Shown one piece after another: positions 1-7,961 of a stretch of 16,649 nucleotides of DNA. The notes beneath the pieces were generated by a model. The model worked only from the letters and a program-made list of their open reading frames with translations. It was not told where the DNA came from and searched no databases. The translations under genes were made by a program, and so were the position numbers. How positions within the stretch are numbered: position 1 is the first letter of the stretch; each line of letters starts with the position of its first letter. Source of the DNA: CAZKMM01 sp964553915 (lineage in GTDB: Bacteria > RBG-13-61-14 > DRUE01); contig CAZKMM010000050.1 in NCBI GenBank assembly GCA_964553915.1, forward strand, positions 1 through 16,649, given 5' to 3'.

Positions 1-161
1 TTTTGAATTACTGGTATTTTAATTTCCGCCTGCCTTTTGCCCGTCCGGTAAAATTTTTCACCAAATATTTCCGAAGAATTTTCCAAAAAGAAGTGTTCAA
101 AGCAATTACCAGAAGTGCTCGCTATACAATAAGAAACTCACTGCGAAGGCTCTCCACTTAA
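1..161 (+). CDS. C-terminal end of an unrecognised protein (truncated by window edge)
   Basis: An open frame enters from the window edge (first full codon at base 3) and ends at TAA 159-161, giving about 52 residues. The tail is aromatic and very basic (for example FARPVKFFTKYF and RSARYTIRNSLRRLST), with no membrane segment, Cys cluster or motif I can name. The composition resembles C-termini of some family-2 glycosyltransferases or B12-binding radical-SAM proteins, but this is only an impression. It is codirectional with the next gene, whose ATG lies 32 bases downstream, so it may head the same transcription unit. The main support for real coding is that the frame is stop-free, ends just before the next start, and is not the AT-only composition seen in spacers here. 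Confidence 0.5.
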   Translation, partial: LNYWYFNFRLPFARPVKFFTKYFRRIFQKEVFKAITRSARYTIRNSLRRLST

Positions 162-193
162 ATTTTTTCCATTTATTTACTAGAATAAATCAA

Positions 194-2965
194 ATGAGTG
201 AAAAATTTAATCTGCTTGCCCGAAGTATTGAAGGCGAGCTTTATACGGATTTAATTTTTCGGGAGGTTTTTGCCAGTTCCGCCTGTTTATATCGGCTTCT
301 ACCTCAGGCGGTTTTAATTCCCCAAAATACTTCAGATGTTATTGAGGCGGTGAAATTTTCCCGGCAGGAAAAAATTTCCCTTACCCCTCGGGGAGCAGGA
401 AGTGGAACCGCAGGACAGGCAATTGGCAAAGGGCTCATTTTGAATTTCACCAAATTTTTTAATCGGATTCTGGAGATTAATCCTGGAGAGAAGAGCGTCT
501 GGGTGGAGCCCGGGGTAATTTATGCTCAGCTCAATCAAGCTCTTCAGCCCTATGGTCTTTTTTTTCCGCCTGACCCTTCCAGCGGTGATTACTGCACGAT
601 TGGAGGAATGCTTGCCAATAATTCCAGCGGGGCTCATTCTCTTTTTTATGGCTCTACTCAGGATTATATCTTGGAGCTGGAGGTATTGCTCAGTGATGGA
701 AGCCTGATTCTCGCCAGAGAAGATGGAATTGAGATTCTCCAAAAAAACAGCTCCCTGCCTGAGCAAATCGGTAAAAAAATCCCGGAGCTTTTTCAGAAAT
801 TTCAAAAGGAAATTCAGGAGGACCAGCCCCGGGTAAAAAATTCCAGCGGATATTTAATCTGGAAGGCAATTTCTTCTGGAAAGATAAATTTTGCCCGGCT
901 CTTTGCCGGCTCGGAAGGGACTCTGGGCATCATTACCAGAGCCAGGCTAAGGCTGGAGAAAATTCCCCAGGCTAAAATTGCTGGCTTGTTTTATTTTAAA
1001 GACCTGGAATCTGCCAGCAGAGCGGTTGGGGAGCTGAAGAAATTTTCTCCTCTGGCTCTGGAGATTATGGACTCCAAGCTTTTGAATCTGGTTAAAGATT
1101 TTCATCCAGATTTAAAAGCATTTTTTGAGCCAGAAGCCCGGGCGGTTTTGCTTTTTGAGGCGAGCGGAGAAGATGAGGCTCAGGCACGCCAGAAGCTCAT
1201 TCAGGCAAATGAGCAGATTCTGGAAAAAAGCAGGCTGGCTTATAAATCAATTCTCGCCCGCGATGAGAAGGAAAGCGATAGGCTCTGGCAGATAAGAAAA
1301 TCTGCCAGCCCGATTCTTTATCGGCTCGGTCAGGGACTGGTGAGGTTTATTGAAGACATAGTAATTCCGCCCGAGCATCTGCCAGAAGGGATAAGGAGGC
1401 TGGAGAAAATTTTTCAGGAATTTAATACCTTTGCCCCGATTCTCGGGCATGCGGGCGAGGGGAATTTACATCTTAACCCCTCATTAAATCCCTGGGATAA
1501 AAATGACCGGAAAAAAATGCAGGAGATGGCAGAGCAGGTATATCAAGTGGTTTTGGAGCTGGGAGGGTCTATTTCCGGCGAGCATGGAGATGGAATTCTT
1601 CGGGCACCTTTTGTTAAAAGACAATATCCCCAGCTCTATCCACTTTTTGAAGAATTGAAAAAGAGCTTTGACCCGGAGGGGATTTTAAATCCGGGAAAGA
1701 TTTTGGCAGATGAAAAAAAACTCCCGATGGAAAACATCAAATATTGGTTTCCGGAAAAAGCCTCCAGCCCACTTCAAAAAGAGCTTTTAAAAAATCCCGG
1801 CTTGGAGCTGGTCTTTCGTTGTCATGGCTGTGGGCTCTGCCGAAGCTATTGTCCAGCTTTGGAGGGATTTGAAAGCGAGCTGGCTCTTCCCAGAAGTAAA
1901 GCCAGTATTGTTCGGGCATTTGCTCAGGGGATTCTGCCGGAAGAAGAACTTAACAATCCCCATTTAAAAACCCTTTTAGAATCCTGTTATTCCTGCCAGC
2001 GGTGTTTAGCTCTCTGTCCCACCGGAGTGGAGATTCCGAGGATAACCGGAGGAGTAAAAAATTACCTTCGGCAGAAAGCGGTTCCTTCTCCCAGGGAGCT
2101 TCTTCTGGAAAGAAGTGGAGAGTTAATTAACCTCATATCTAAAATTCCTGCTCCTTTTAAGAAACTGGCTTTTTCCTCTGCCTCCAGACCGCTTTTAAAA
2201 ATCATCGGGCTCAATCCTCAAGCCAGCTCCTTTCCTAAAAGCCAGGACTTTTCTTCAAAGAGATTTTTCCTTCCCAGATATTCTTTCTCCCGCGGAGAAA
2301 AAGTAATTTACTTTCCCGGCTGTCTGGAATCAGAGATGGAGCAGGAATTAAAAGAGAAAACCAAAATCCTGTTAAAAGAATTGGTCGGTGATTTTTTGAT
2401 GCTGGAAGATATTTGCTGTGGGATGCCGGCTTTAAGTCAGGGAAACTGGCAGAGGGCAAAAACCCAGGCAGAGAAATTCTTAAAGCAGATAAATTTCTCG
2501 CCCGAGCAGGAACTCACCATTATTACCAACTGCCCGAGCTGTGTTTTGATGTTCCGCACTTATTATCCTATTCTTTTAGGAGAGATGGGGAAGAGATTTG
2601 CCAGCTCAGTTAAAACCATTTATGAATGGGGGGAAAGGTTTTCTTTTAAGGAAATGAAAGGGACTTATGCATATCATCGTTCCTGCCATACCATTGCTCT
2701 GGGAGAGCCAGACCCTTTTCTCAGGGTGCTGGAAGCTGGTATGGGGAATATTCCCGTGGTTGAGCTTTGCTGTGGCTCTGGGGGAGGATTTGAACTGAAA
2801 AAAGAAAATCAAAAAGCCTCAGAAAAAATTTCTGCCCGGCTTAAACAAACCCTGGCTGATTTGAAACCGAAAAAAGTAATCAGTGCCTGCGGACTTTGCC
2901 GGAGAAAAATTCGCCAGCTCGGTTTTTCTGCGATAAGCCCTTTGGAGATACTGGAGGTGGAGTAA
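194..2965 (+). CDS. FAD/Fe-S 2-hydroxyacid (D-lactate/glycolate-type) dehydrogenase, GlcD-GlcF fusion
   Basis: A 923-residue cytoplasmic flavoprotein that probably oxidises D-lactate, glycolate or another 2-hydroxyacid and passes electrons through Fe-S clusters to a quinone, ETF or Hdr-like acceptor. Domains: FAD_binding_4 with PRGAGSGTAG at 65-74; FAD-oxidase C-terminal domain with GHAGEGNLH (418-426) and GEHGDG (462-467); two 4Fe-4S motifs, C543/C546/C549/C553 and C598/C601/C604/C608; then two CCG domains, C710...C741-C742-G...C780-x-x-C783 and C831...C859-C860-G...C899-x-x-C902. All ligand cysteines are present. Length and order match the fused D-lactate dehydrogenase Dld-II type known from Shewanella. 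There is no clear Shine-Dalgarno before ATG 194; a TAGAAT at 181-186 could be a -10 giving a nearly leaderless mRNA, but its -35 is poor. The stop abuts the nadA start. Substrate is inferred from family only; other 2-hydroxyacids or D-amino-acid-derived substrates are possible. Confidence 0.9.
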   Translation: MSEKFNLLARSIEGELYTDLIFREVFASSACLYRLLPQAVLIPQNTSDVIEAVKFSRQEKISLTPRGAGSGTAGQAIGKGLILNFTKFFNRILEINPGEKSVWVEPGVIYAQLNQALQPYGLFFPPDPSSGDYCTIGGMLANNSSGAHSLFYGSTQDYILELEVLLSDGSLILAREDGIEILQKNSSLPEQIGKKIPELFQKFQKEIQEDQPRVKNSSGYLIWKAISSGKINFARLFAGSEGTLGIITRARLRLEKIPQAKIAGLFYFKDLESASRAVGELKKFSPLALEIMDSKLLNLVKDFHPDLKAFFEPEARAVLLFEASGEDEAQARQKLIQANEQILEKSRLAYKSILARDEKESDRLWQIRKSASPILYRLGQGLVRFIEDIVIPPEHLPEGIRRLEKIFQEFNTFAPILGHAGEGNLHLNPSLNPWDKNDRKKMQEMAEQVYQVVLELGGSISGEHGDGILRAPFVKRQYPQLYPLFEELKKSFDPEGILNPGKILADEKKLPMENIKYWFPEKASSPLQKELLKNPGLELVFRCHGCGLCRSYCPALEGFESELALPRSKASIVRAFAQGILPEEELNNPHLKTLLESCYSCQRCLALCPTGVEIPRITGGVKNYLRQKAVPSPRELLLERSGELINLISKIPAPFKKLAFSSASRPLLKIIGLNPQASSFPKSQDFSSKRFFLPRYSFSRGEKVIYFPGCLESEMEQELKEKTKILLKELVGDFLMLEDICCGMPALSQGNWQRAKTQAEKFLKQINFSPEQELTIITNCPSCVLMFRTYYPILLGEMGKRFASSVKTIYEWGERFSFKEMKGTYAYHRSCHTIALGEPDPFLRVLEAGMGNIPVVELCCGSGGGFELKKENQKASEKISARLKQTLADLKPKKVISACGLCRRKIRQLGFSAISPLEILEVE

Positions 2966-4048
2966 ATGCTGGAGCAGTTAACCAGGTATCAGGAGTTATC
3001 TTCTGAGGAGATTAGGGGGCGGATTGTTCGCTTAAAAGAAGAATTCGGCTCCCAGCTGGTGATTCTTGGTCATCATTATCAGCGGGATGAGATTATAGAG
3101 CTTTCTGATTTTCGGGGCGATAGCTTTAAACTGGCAAAACTGGCCAGTGAGCAGGAAGCAAAATATATTGTCTTTTGCGGAGTGGATTTTATGGCAGAAA
3201 GCTCAGCAATTTTAGCCAGGCCTCATCAGCAGGTATTTATTCCTGAGCCCAAGGCAGGCTGTCCTTTAGCAGACCTGGCAGATATTGATGATGTCCAGAA
3301 AGCCTGGAAAGAGCTGGGAGAGGTTCTCAATCTAAAAGAGATTGTTCCCATCACCTATGTTAATTCTGATGCCCGGCTCAAGGCTTTTTGCGGAAGGAAT
3401 CAGGGAAGCTGTGCCACTTCCAGCAATGCGGTCAAGCTTTTTAAATGGGCATTTGAGCAGGGAAAGAAGGTTTTTTTCTTTCCGGATGAGCATCTGGGAA
3501 GAAACTCCGCATATCAACTGGGCTTGGTTGAATCCGACCTGGTGGTATATCAACCAGAGGTGCGGTTGGGCGGAATAGAACCGGAACAGCTCAGGCAGGC
3601 AAAGGTAATTCTCTGGAAAGGCTACTGCCATGTTCATACTTACTTCCGAAGGGAAGATGTGGAGCTGATGAGAAGAGAATATCCTGGGGCAAAAATTATT
3701 GTTCATCCGGAAGTTCCCCGAGAGGTGGCAGAGCTGGCAGATGCTTTAGGAAGCACTGAGCAGATTATTCAGTATGTCCGAAATCAGCCCGGAGGAAGCC
3801 AGATTGTAATCGGCACAGAAATTCATCTGGTAAAAAGACTGGCAAGAGAAGAGGCGGGCGAGCGAGAGATAATTCCGCTGGCAAATTCGGTTTGCCCAAA
3901 TATGTATAAAATCAATCTTGCTAAACTTCTTTTAACCCTGGAAAGCATCAAACAGGGAAAGGAAGAGCCGGGATTAAAAGTGATGGTAGAAGAACCAATC
4001 AAATCCCAGGCTAAAAAAGCTCTAGAAAAAATGCTAGAATTTGCCTAA
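2966..4048 (+). CDS. nadA: Quinolinate synthase A
   Basis: This enzyme condenses iminoaspartate with dihydroxyacetone phosphate to quinolinate in de novo NAD synthesis, using a [4Fe-4S] cluster in the cytoplasm. Family motifs are clear: GHHYQRDEI near the N-terminus, FCGVDFMAE, AGCPLADLAD, TSSNAVK, PDEHLGRN, GYCHVH, VHPEVP and CPNMYKINL. The likely cluster ligands are C99, C221 and C310. The 122-residue gap between the first two matches the long Bacillus-type NadA rather than the shorter E. coli/Thermotoga form. The ATG follows the upstream TAA with no gap, and the Shine-Dalgarno GGAGGTGG (2953-2960) lies inside the preceding gene, so translation is probably coupled. No nadB or nadC is seen in this window, so the iminoaspartate source (aspartate oxidase or dehydrogenase) must be elsewhere. 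Confidence 0.97.
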   Translation: MLEQLTRYQELSSEEIRGRIVRLKEEFGSQLVILGHHYQRDEIIELSDFRGDSFKLAKLASEQEAKYIVFCGVDFMAESSAILARPHQQVFIPEPKAGCPLADLADIDDVQKAWKELGEVLNLKEIVPITYVNSDARLKAFCGRNQGSCATSSNAVKLFKWAFEQGKKVFFFPDEHLGRNSAYQLGLVESDLVVYQPEVRLGGIEPEQLRQAKVILWKGYCHVHTYFRREDVELMRREYPGAKIIVHPEVPREVAELADALGSTEQIIQYVRNQPGGSQIVIGTEIHLVKRLAREEAGEREIIPLANSVCPNMYKINLAKLLLTLESIKQGKEEPGLKVMVEEPIKSQAKKALEKMLEFA

Positions 4049-4059
4049 AGGAGCGAAAG

Positions 4060-5292
4060 ATGGATATTCACTCTGTGCTTTTAACTGAAGAAGAATTAAA
4101 AATCCGGGATGAGGCAAGGGAATTTGTCAAAAGCATCCCGCCAGAACTAATTAAGAAAATGGATAAGGAAGAGATTGAATTCCCTTATGAGTTTGTGCAA
4201 AAAGCTGGGGAGAGAAATCTTTTAGGACTCCGCTTTCCCAGAAAGTGGGGCGGGAGAGAGGCAAGCTGGAGATGTGAAGTAGCGGTGATAGAAGAGGTCG
4301 GGGTTTTAGGAACTGCACTTTCCTGTCAGTATTGCCTTCCCACCATTGTTGGGGAAGCAATCAGTAAATTTGGCACTGAGGAGCAGAAGGAGAAATTTTT
4401 AAAGCCCACTCTGGAGGGGAAAAAGGTTTGTGCCGAGGCGCTCACTGAGCCTCGGGGAGGCTCGGACTTTTTCGGATGCACCACTGTGGCAAAGAAAGAT
4501 GGTGATGGCTATCTGCTCACCGGTGCCAAACGGTTTATTGTGGGTGGGAAAGGTGCGGATTATTTTCTGGTTTATGCCAGGACCGCTCCGGAGGCAGAGT
4601 CTCACAAGTCCATCAGTGTTTTTATTGTGGAGCAGGAGCGTGGGGTAAAGGTGGAGACAGTTTATGGCTTGCTGGGAACCCGGGGCGGAGGCACTGCGAG
4701 AATCAGCTTTCATAATCTCTGGGTGCCAAAAGAGAATTTAGTAGGAGAGGAAAACGCTGGAGCAATTATTTTCAATCAGATGATGTTGCCAGAGCGTTTG
4801 ACCACTGCCGCAGGAGCCGTGGGAATGGGCAGAACTGCCATAGAAATTGCTGCCAGATATTCAATCAAGCGAAAAGCCTTTGGCAGACCAATTCGCAAGT
4901 TTCAGGCGGTGAGCTTTAAGATTGCAGATAGCCTGGCAAAGCTGGATGCGGCTCGGGGGCTGGTTTACACTGCTGCCCGGGTAATAGATGCGGGTCTTCC
5001 TGCCCGGAGAATTGTATCTGAAGCAAAGAAGTTCGCCACCGAAGCCTGCTGGGAAGCAGTGAACAATGCAATGCAGATTATGGGCGGAATTGGGTATACT
5101 GATATTTATCCAATAGAAAGGTTTTTGCGTGATACCCGGCTATCAATGATCTGGACCGGCACCAATGAGATAATGAGCGCCCTGATTCAGCATGAGTATT
5201 ATCAGGAGCTGGAGGAGGATTTAAAAAAGGTTCGGGATGTGGAAAAGGATGCCATCAATGCAGATTTAGAGGAAGAAAAGGTTTACGAATAA
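4060..5292 (+). CDS. Acyl-CoA dehydrogenase (isovaleryl/long-chain-like active site)
   Basis: A 410-residue FAD flavoenzyme that introduces a 2,3-double bond into an acyl-CoA and normally donates electrons to ETF. It has the usual three parts: N-terminal helices, middle beta domain with the signature ALTEPRGGSDFFG (near residue 130), and C-terminal helices with RKAFGRPI and QIMGGIGYTDIYPIERFLRD. The catalytic Glu of the MCAD YEGT motif is replaced by Thr (WTGTNE, T366). Instead E245 in LPERL sits where isovaleryl-CoA and long-chain acyl-CoA dehydrogenases carry their base, so activity is probably kept. A charged tail of about 25 residues extends the C-terminus. Shine-Dalgarno AGGAG at 4049-4053 supports the ATG. 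It lies 11 bases after nadA and 21 bases before a MaoC hydratase, which would act on its enoyl-CoA product. The exact acyl substrate cannot be read from sequence. Confidence 0.94.
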   Translation: MDIHSVLLTEEELKIRDEAREFVKSIPPELIKKMDKEEIEFPYEFVQKAGERNLLGLRFPRKWGGREASWRCEVAVIEEVGVLGTALSCQYCLPTIVGEAISKFGTEEQKEKFLKPTLEGKKVCAEALTEPRGGSDFFGCTTVAKKDGDGYLLTGAKRFIVGGKGADYFLVYARTAPEAESHKSISVFIVEQERGVKVETVYGLLGTRGGGTARISFHNLWVPKENLVGEENAGAIIFNQMMLPERLTTAAGAVGMGRTAIEIAARYSIKRKAFGRPIRKFQAVSFKIADSLAKLDAARGLVYTAARVIDAGLPARRIVSEAKKFATEACWEAVNNAMQIMGGIGYTDIYPIERFLRDTRLSMIWTGTNEIMSALIQHEYYQELEEDLKKVRDVEKDAINADLEEEKVYE

Positions 5293-5313
5293 TCAAAACC
5301 AGGAGGGGAGAAA

Positions 5314-5775
5314 ATGGCAGAGCCAATCATTGTGGAACCAGCAGAGATGAAAAATTATCTAGGAAAAGAGCTTGGGGTGAGCGACTGGGTGGAGGTGACC
5401 CAGGAAAAAATTAATCTGTTTGCGGATGCTACGGGCGACCATCAATGGATTCATACTGACCCGGAAAAAGCCAAAGAGCTTTCTCCTTACGGCACCACCA
5501 TTGCTCACGGCTACTGGACCATCTCACTGGCTCCAATGCTTCTCAGCCAGATAATCGTTCCCAAGGGGATTAAGATGGCAATTAATTATGGGATTAACCG
5601 GCTTCGGCTTCCCAACGCGGTAAAGGTAAACTCCCGGGTGCGGATGAGGGCAGAGCTGGTTAATCTGGAAGAGGTGCCGGGCGGGTATCAGGGAATTTTT
5701 AAATTAACCTTTGAAATAGAAGGTGAGGAGAAACCTGGCTGTGTGGCGGAGGTAGTATATCGCTATTATGTTTGA
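5314..5775 (+). CDS. MaoC-like (R)-specific enoyl-CoA hydratase
   Basis: A 153-residue single hot-dog-fold protein of the MaoC/NodN dehydratase family, expected to hydrate a trans-2-enoyl-CoA to an (R)-3-hydroxyacyl-CoA or run the reverse dehydration. The hydratase motif is complete: GDHQWIH at residues 41-47 places the catalytic pair at D42 and H47 with the D-x4-H spacing of the family, followed by TIAHGYWT, the substrate-pocket segment. Length is typical of a single-domain MaoC enzyme, which works as a dimer. AGGAGG at 5301-5306, 7 bases before ATG, fixes the start. Its position directly behind the acyl-CoA dehydrogenase suggests the two handle consecutive steps of acyl-CoA oxidation. Its stop overlaps the TTG start of the next gene by 4 bases. 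The substrate is not determined. Confidence 0.9.
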   Translation: MAEPIIVEPAEMKNYLGKELGVSDWVEVTQEKINLFADATGDHQWIHTDPEKAKELSPYGTTIAHGYWTISLAPMLLSQIIVPKGIKMAINYGINRLRLPNAVKVNSRVRMRAELVNLEEVPGGYQGIFKLTFEIEGEEKPGCVAEVVYRYYV

Positions 5776-7346
5776 GTAAGATGATGAGAAAAATTATTCC
5801 TCAAGTAGTTCTGCTGGGGCTTTGTTTGGTTTTGTTTTCCGGCTCGGCAAAGAAGTTCCGGGTCAATGACAAAAGCATTCCTTTAGAGGAAAAACTTGGA
5901 CTTTTTTTCCCTTCTGCCCACCAGCCTGCGGAGCTGGAGCTGATCCAGCATCTGGAGTTGAAAAGCATCAATCATCCCCGGGTAAAGTTTTATTTGAATT
6001 ACTTTACTGGTGCGGGTCGGAGGAGTTTTCAGGTCTGGCTGAACCGTGCTGGAGTGTATCAGGATTTTATCCAGTCTCGCTTAAGGGAGCATCAGCTTCC
6101 GGAAAGTCTTTTTTATCTGGCAATGATTGAAAGCGGATTAAACCCCTATGCCCGAAGCCGACGAGGAGCCGGAGGCATCTGGCAGTTTATGCCTCATACC
6201 GCTCGCAGATATGGTCTGCGGGTGGATTTCTGGGTGGATGAACGGAGAGACCCGGAAAAAAGCACCCTCTGTGCCATTGCCTATTTAAAAGACCTTTATT
6301 ACCGATTCGGAAGCTGGGCACTGGCTCTAGCCAGCTACAATGCCGGTGAAGGGAAAATCTCCCGGATAATAGAAAAATATGAAACTGATGATTACTGGGA
6401 GCTGATTCAGTATCCGGGCTTAAAGAATGAAACCCGGGACTTTCTTCCCAAAATGATTTCCGCCTGCATCATCGCAGAAAATCCCACTGCTTTTGGATTT
6501 TCTCCGCCTGAGAAAAATCCCCTCCGCTATGAAAAAGTGGTGGTCAGCTCGCCGGTTGACCTTCGCCAGGTAGCAAAATTTACCGGGGTGAGCTTGAGCA
6601 AGCTGAAAAGATTAAATCCTGCCCTGCTTCGGGGAATTACCCCGCCAGATTCAAAGTATGAGTTAAACCTTCCTGTGGGCACTGCAAAGAAATTCCTTCT
6701 CGCTTATAAGAATCTACCCAGAGAAAAGCTCCTCACTTATTTTACCTATCGGGTGCGGGAAGGAGATACCCTCTGGGAGATATGCTCCCGCTCTGGTGCA
6801 AATCTTCGGGAAGTGCGGGAGCTTAATCATATTTATAATCCCAGAAGCCTTCGTCCGGGAAGGGTTTTAATTATTCCAGTTCCCCGGAGTCGGGCAAAGA
6901 AGAGACCGGCTTCAAAACCAGTGGCAAAGCGAAAAACATTTTCTCCACCTCCGGGAAGGATTCTGGTTAAATATCAGGTGCGGAGTGGTGATACCCTCTG
7001 GGAGATTGCCCAGCACGCCGGGGTAAGTGTCTCAGAGCTGAAGAGATGGAATCATTACCGAACCCGGCTTCAGCTGGGCGAGGAGTTGGTGCTTTATCTT
7101 ACTCCGGAGCAAAAGCAGAATTTCTCCCACTGGCAGAGGCAGAGAAATAAATTAGCCTGGAAAGAAGAGCAAAAGGTCAAACGGACTTATTATGTGCGCA
7201 AAGGCGATACTCTCTGGGAGATTGCTCAGCGGTATCAGGTCAGTCCGGAGGAACTGATGAGATGGAACCAGCTAAGTCATTCTTCGGTGATTCGTCCGGG
7301 TGATAGGCTGATTCTTCTCCTTCCCTCAAATTCCAGCGGGAAATGA
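5772..7346 (+). CDS. MltD-like lytic transglycosylase with LysM repeats
   Basis: A 524-residue envelope enzyme that cleaves peptidoglycan glycan strands to 1,6-anhydro-muropeptides. A basic N-terminus followed by a hydrophobic stretch (VVLLGLCLVLF) and SGSA is a plausible Sec signal peptide; there is no lipobox, unlike E. coli MltD. The SLT domain (about 105-225) has the catalytic Glu at E120 in ESGLNPYARS, then GIWQFMP and LASYNAGEG. A diverged LysM-like unit may lie near 260-305. Three clear LysM repeats follow at about 324-370, 399-443 and 472-519, each with GDTLWEI, joined by basic linkers. The start used here is TTG 5772, overlapping the MaoC stop by 4 bases; ATG 5781 or 5784 also gives an intact signal peptide and may be the true start. 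GGAGG at 5748-5752 is somewhat far from either. The 3' end overlaps the next gene. Confidence 0.93.
   Translation: MSKMMRKIIPQVVLLGLCLVLFSGSAKKFRVNDKSIPLEEKLGLFFPSAHQPAELELIQHLELKSINHPRVKFYLNYFTGAGRRSFQVWLNRAGVYQDFIQSRLREHQLPESLFYLAMIESGLNPYARSRRGAGGIWQFMPHTARRYGLRVDFWVDERRDPEKSTLCAIAYLKDLYYRFGSWALALASYNAGEGKISRIIEKYETDDYWELIQYPGLKNETRDFLPKMISACIIAENPTAFGFSPPEKNPLRYEKVVVSSPVDLRQVAKFTGVSLSKLKRLNPALLRGITPPDSKYELNLPVGTAKKFLLAYKNLPREKLLTYFTYRVREGDTLWEICSRSGANLREVRELNHIYNPRSLRPGRVLIIPVPRSRAKKRPASKPVAKRKTFSPPPGRILVKYQVRSGDTLWEIAQHAGVSVSELKRWNHYRTRLQLGEELVLYLTPEQKQNFSHWQRQRNKLAWKEEQKVKRTYYVRKGDTLWEIAQRYQVSPEELMRWNQLSHSSVIRPGDRLILLLPSNSSGK
6765..7222 (+). repeat. Three near-identical 17-base repeats encoding the LysM GDTLWEI core
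   Basis: The 17-base unit GATACCCTCTGGGAGAT occurs at 6765-6781 and exactly again at 6990-7006. A third copy at 7206-7222 differs by one base. All three are in frame and encode DTLWEI of the LysM repeats. The DNA identity goes beyond what the protein motif demands, so it suggests fairly recent internal duplication or gene conversion, or strong codon preference. Confidence 0.85.
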
Positions 7347-7942
7347 ATCTGGAAATCTCTGTCAAGGTAGTTGGCTTTAACCAGACCAATTGCTGGATGC
7401 TGAAAAGCCAGAGTTCCTGCCTTTTAATAGATCCGGGTGCTCGCCCGAAAATCCTCTGGCAATGGCTCCAGGAACAGAAAGTTAAATTAGAATTGATGCT
7501 TTTTACCCATTCTCATCTGGACCATATCGGCGGAGCTTATTATCTCCAGAAAAAGACCAGAGCCTCCTGCCGGCTCCATCCTCTGGAGCTGGAAAACCGC
7601 TGGAAGTGGCTGGGGTTTTCCCGGGCAAAATTTACCCCCATTCAAGAGGGCGAGATAATCTCCTTTGCCGGAGCAGAGATTCAGGTGCTTCACACTCCCG
7701 GGCATTCTCCAGGAAGCGTGTGCTATTATTTTGACCAGTATTTATTTTGTGGAGACCTGCTCTTTGCCGGAGGAGTGGGAAGATGGGATATGCCCGGAGG
7801 AAGCTTTAGAAAGCTGGTTCATTCTTTAAAGGAAAAGCTCAGGCAGTTTCCGGATTCGGTTCAGGTTTTTCCCGGACACGGTCCTGCAACCACTCTGGGA
7901 GAGGAGAGAAGAATAAATCCTTTGCTGGGCAAATATGAATAA
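7343..7942 (+). CDS. Metallo-beta-lactamase-fold hydrolase, YcbL/glyoxalase II-like
   Basis: A 199-residue cytoplasmic binuclear metal hydrolase. All ligand motifs are present: H56-x-H58-x-D60-H61 (THSHLDHIGG), H121 in HTPGHSPGS, D138 in CGDLLF and H179 in FPGHG. The compact length and the GGVGRWDMPGG segment match the YcbL subgroup of hydroxyacylglutathione-hydrolase-like proteins, which lack the glyoxalase II C-terminal substrate domain. The true thioester or other substrate is unknown. The ATG overlaps the transglycosylase stop in an ATGA, indicating translational coupling and membership of the same operon, although no functional link with peptidoglycan is evident. It ends the + strand run; 19 bases separate it from the stop of the convergent YfhO-type gene, and I see no convincing terminator there. 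Confidence 0.92.
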   Translation: MNLEISVKVVGFNQTNCWMLKSQSSCLLIDPGARPKILWQWLQEQKVKLELMLFTHSHLDHIGGAYYLQKKTRASCRLHPLELENRWKWLGFSRAKFTPIQEGEIISFAGAEIQVLHTPGHSPGSVCYYFDQYLFCGDLLFAGGVGRWDMPGGSFRKLVHSLKEKLRQFPDSVQVFPGHGPATTLGEERRINPLLGKYE

Positions 7943-7961
7943 GGATTTAGGAGGGCTTTGG

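Noticed and set aside
171..190. ATTTATT/AATAAAT inverted repeat just before the first large gene
   Set aside because: Only A-T pairs with a 6-base loop and no T-tract; too weak for a terminator and expected by chance in an AT-rich spacer.
332..805. Long antisense frame (157 codons) within the flavoenzyme gene, and a comparable 143-codon antisense frame at 10009-10440
   Set aside because: Both mirror strongly supported genes on the other strand, have no ribosome site and show no recognisable protein motif; they are shadows.
5781..5786. ATG 5781 or 5784 as the transglycosylase start instead of TTG 5772
   Set aside because: Not excluded, but none of the three has a well-spaced ribosome site; the overlapping TTG was kept and the alternative is noted in the entry.
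7943..7961. Possible bidirectional terminator between the convergent hydrolase and YfhO-type genes
   Set aside because: The repeated GGGCTTT here is a direct, not inverted, repeat; no stable stem with a T-tract could be found.
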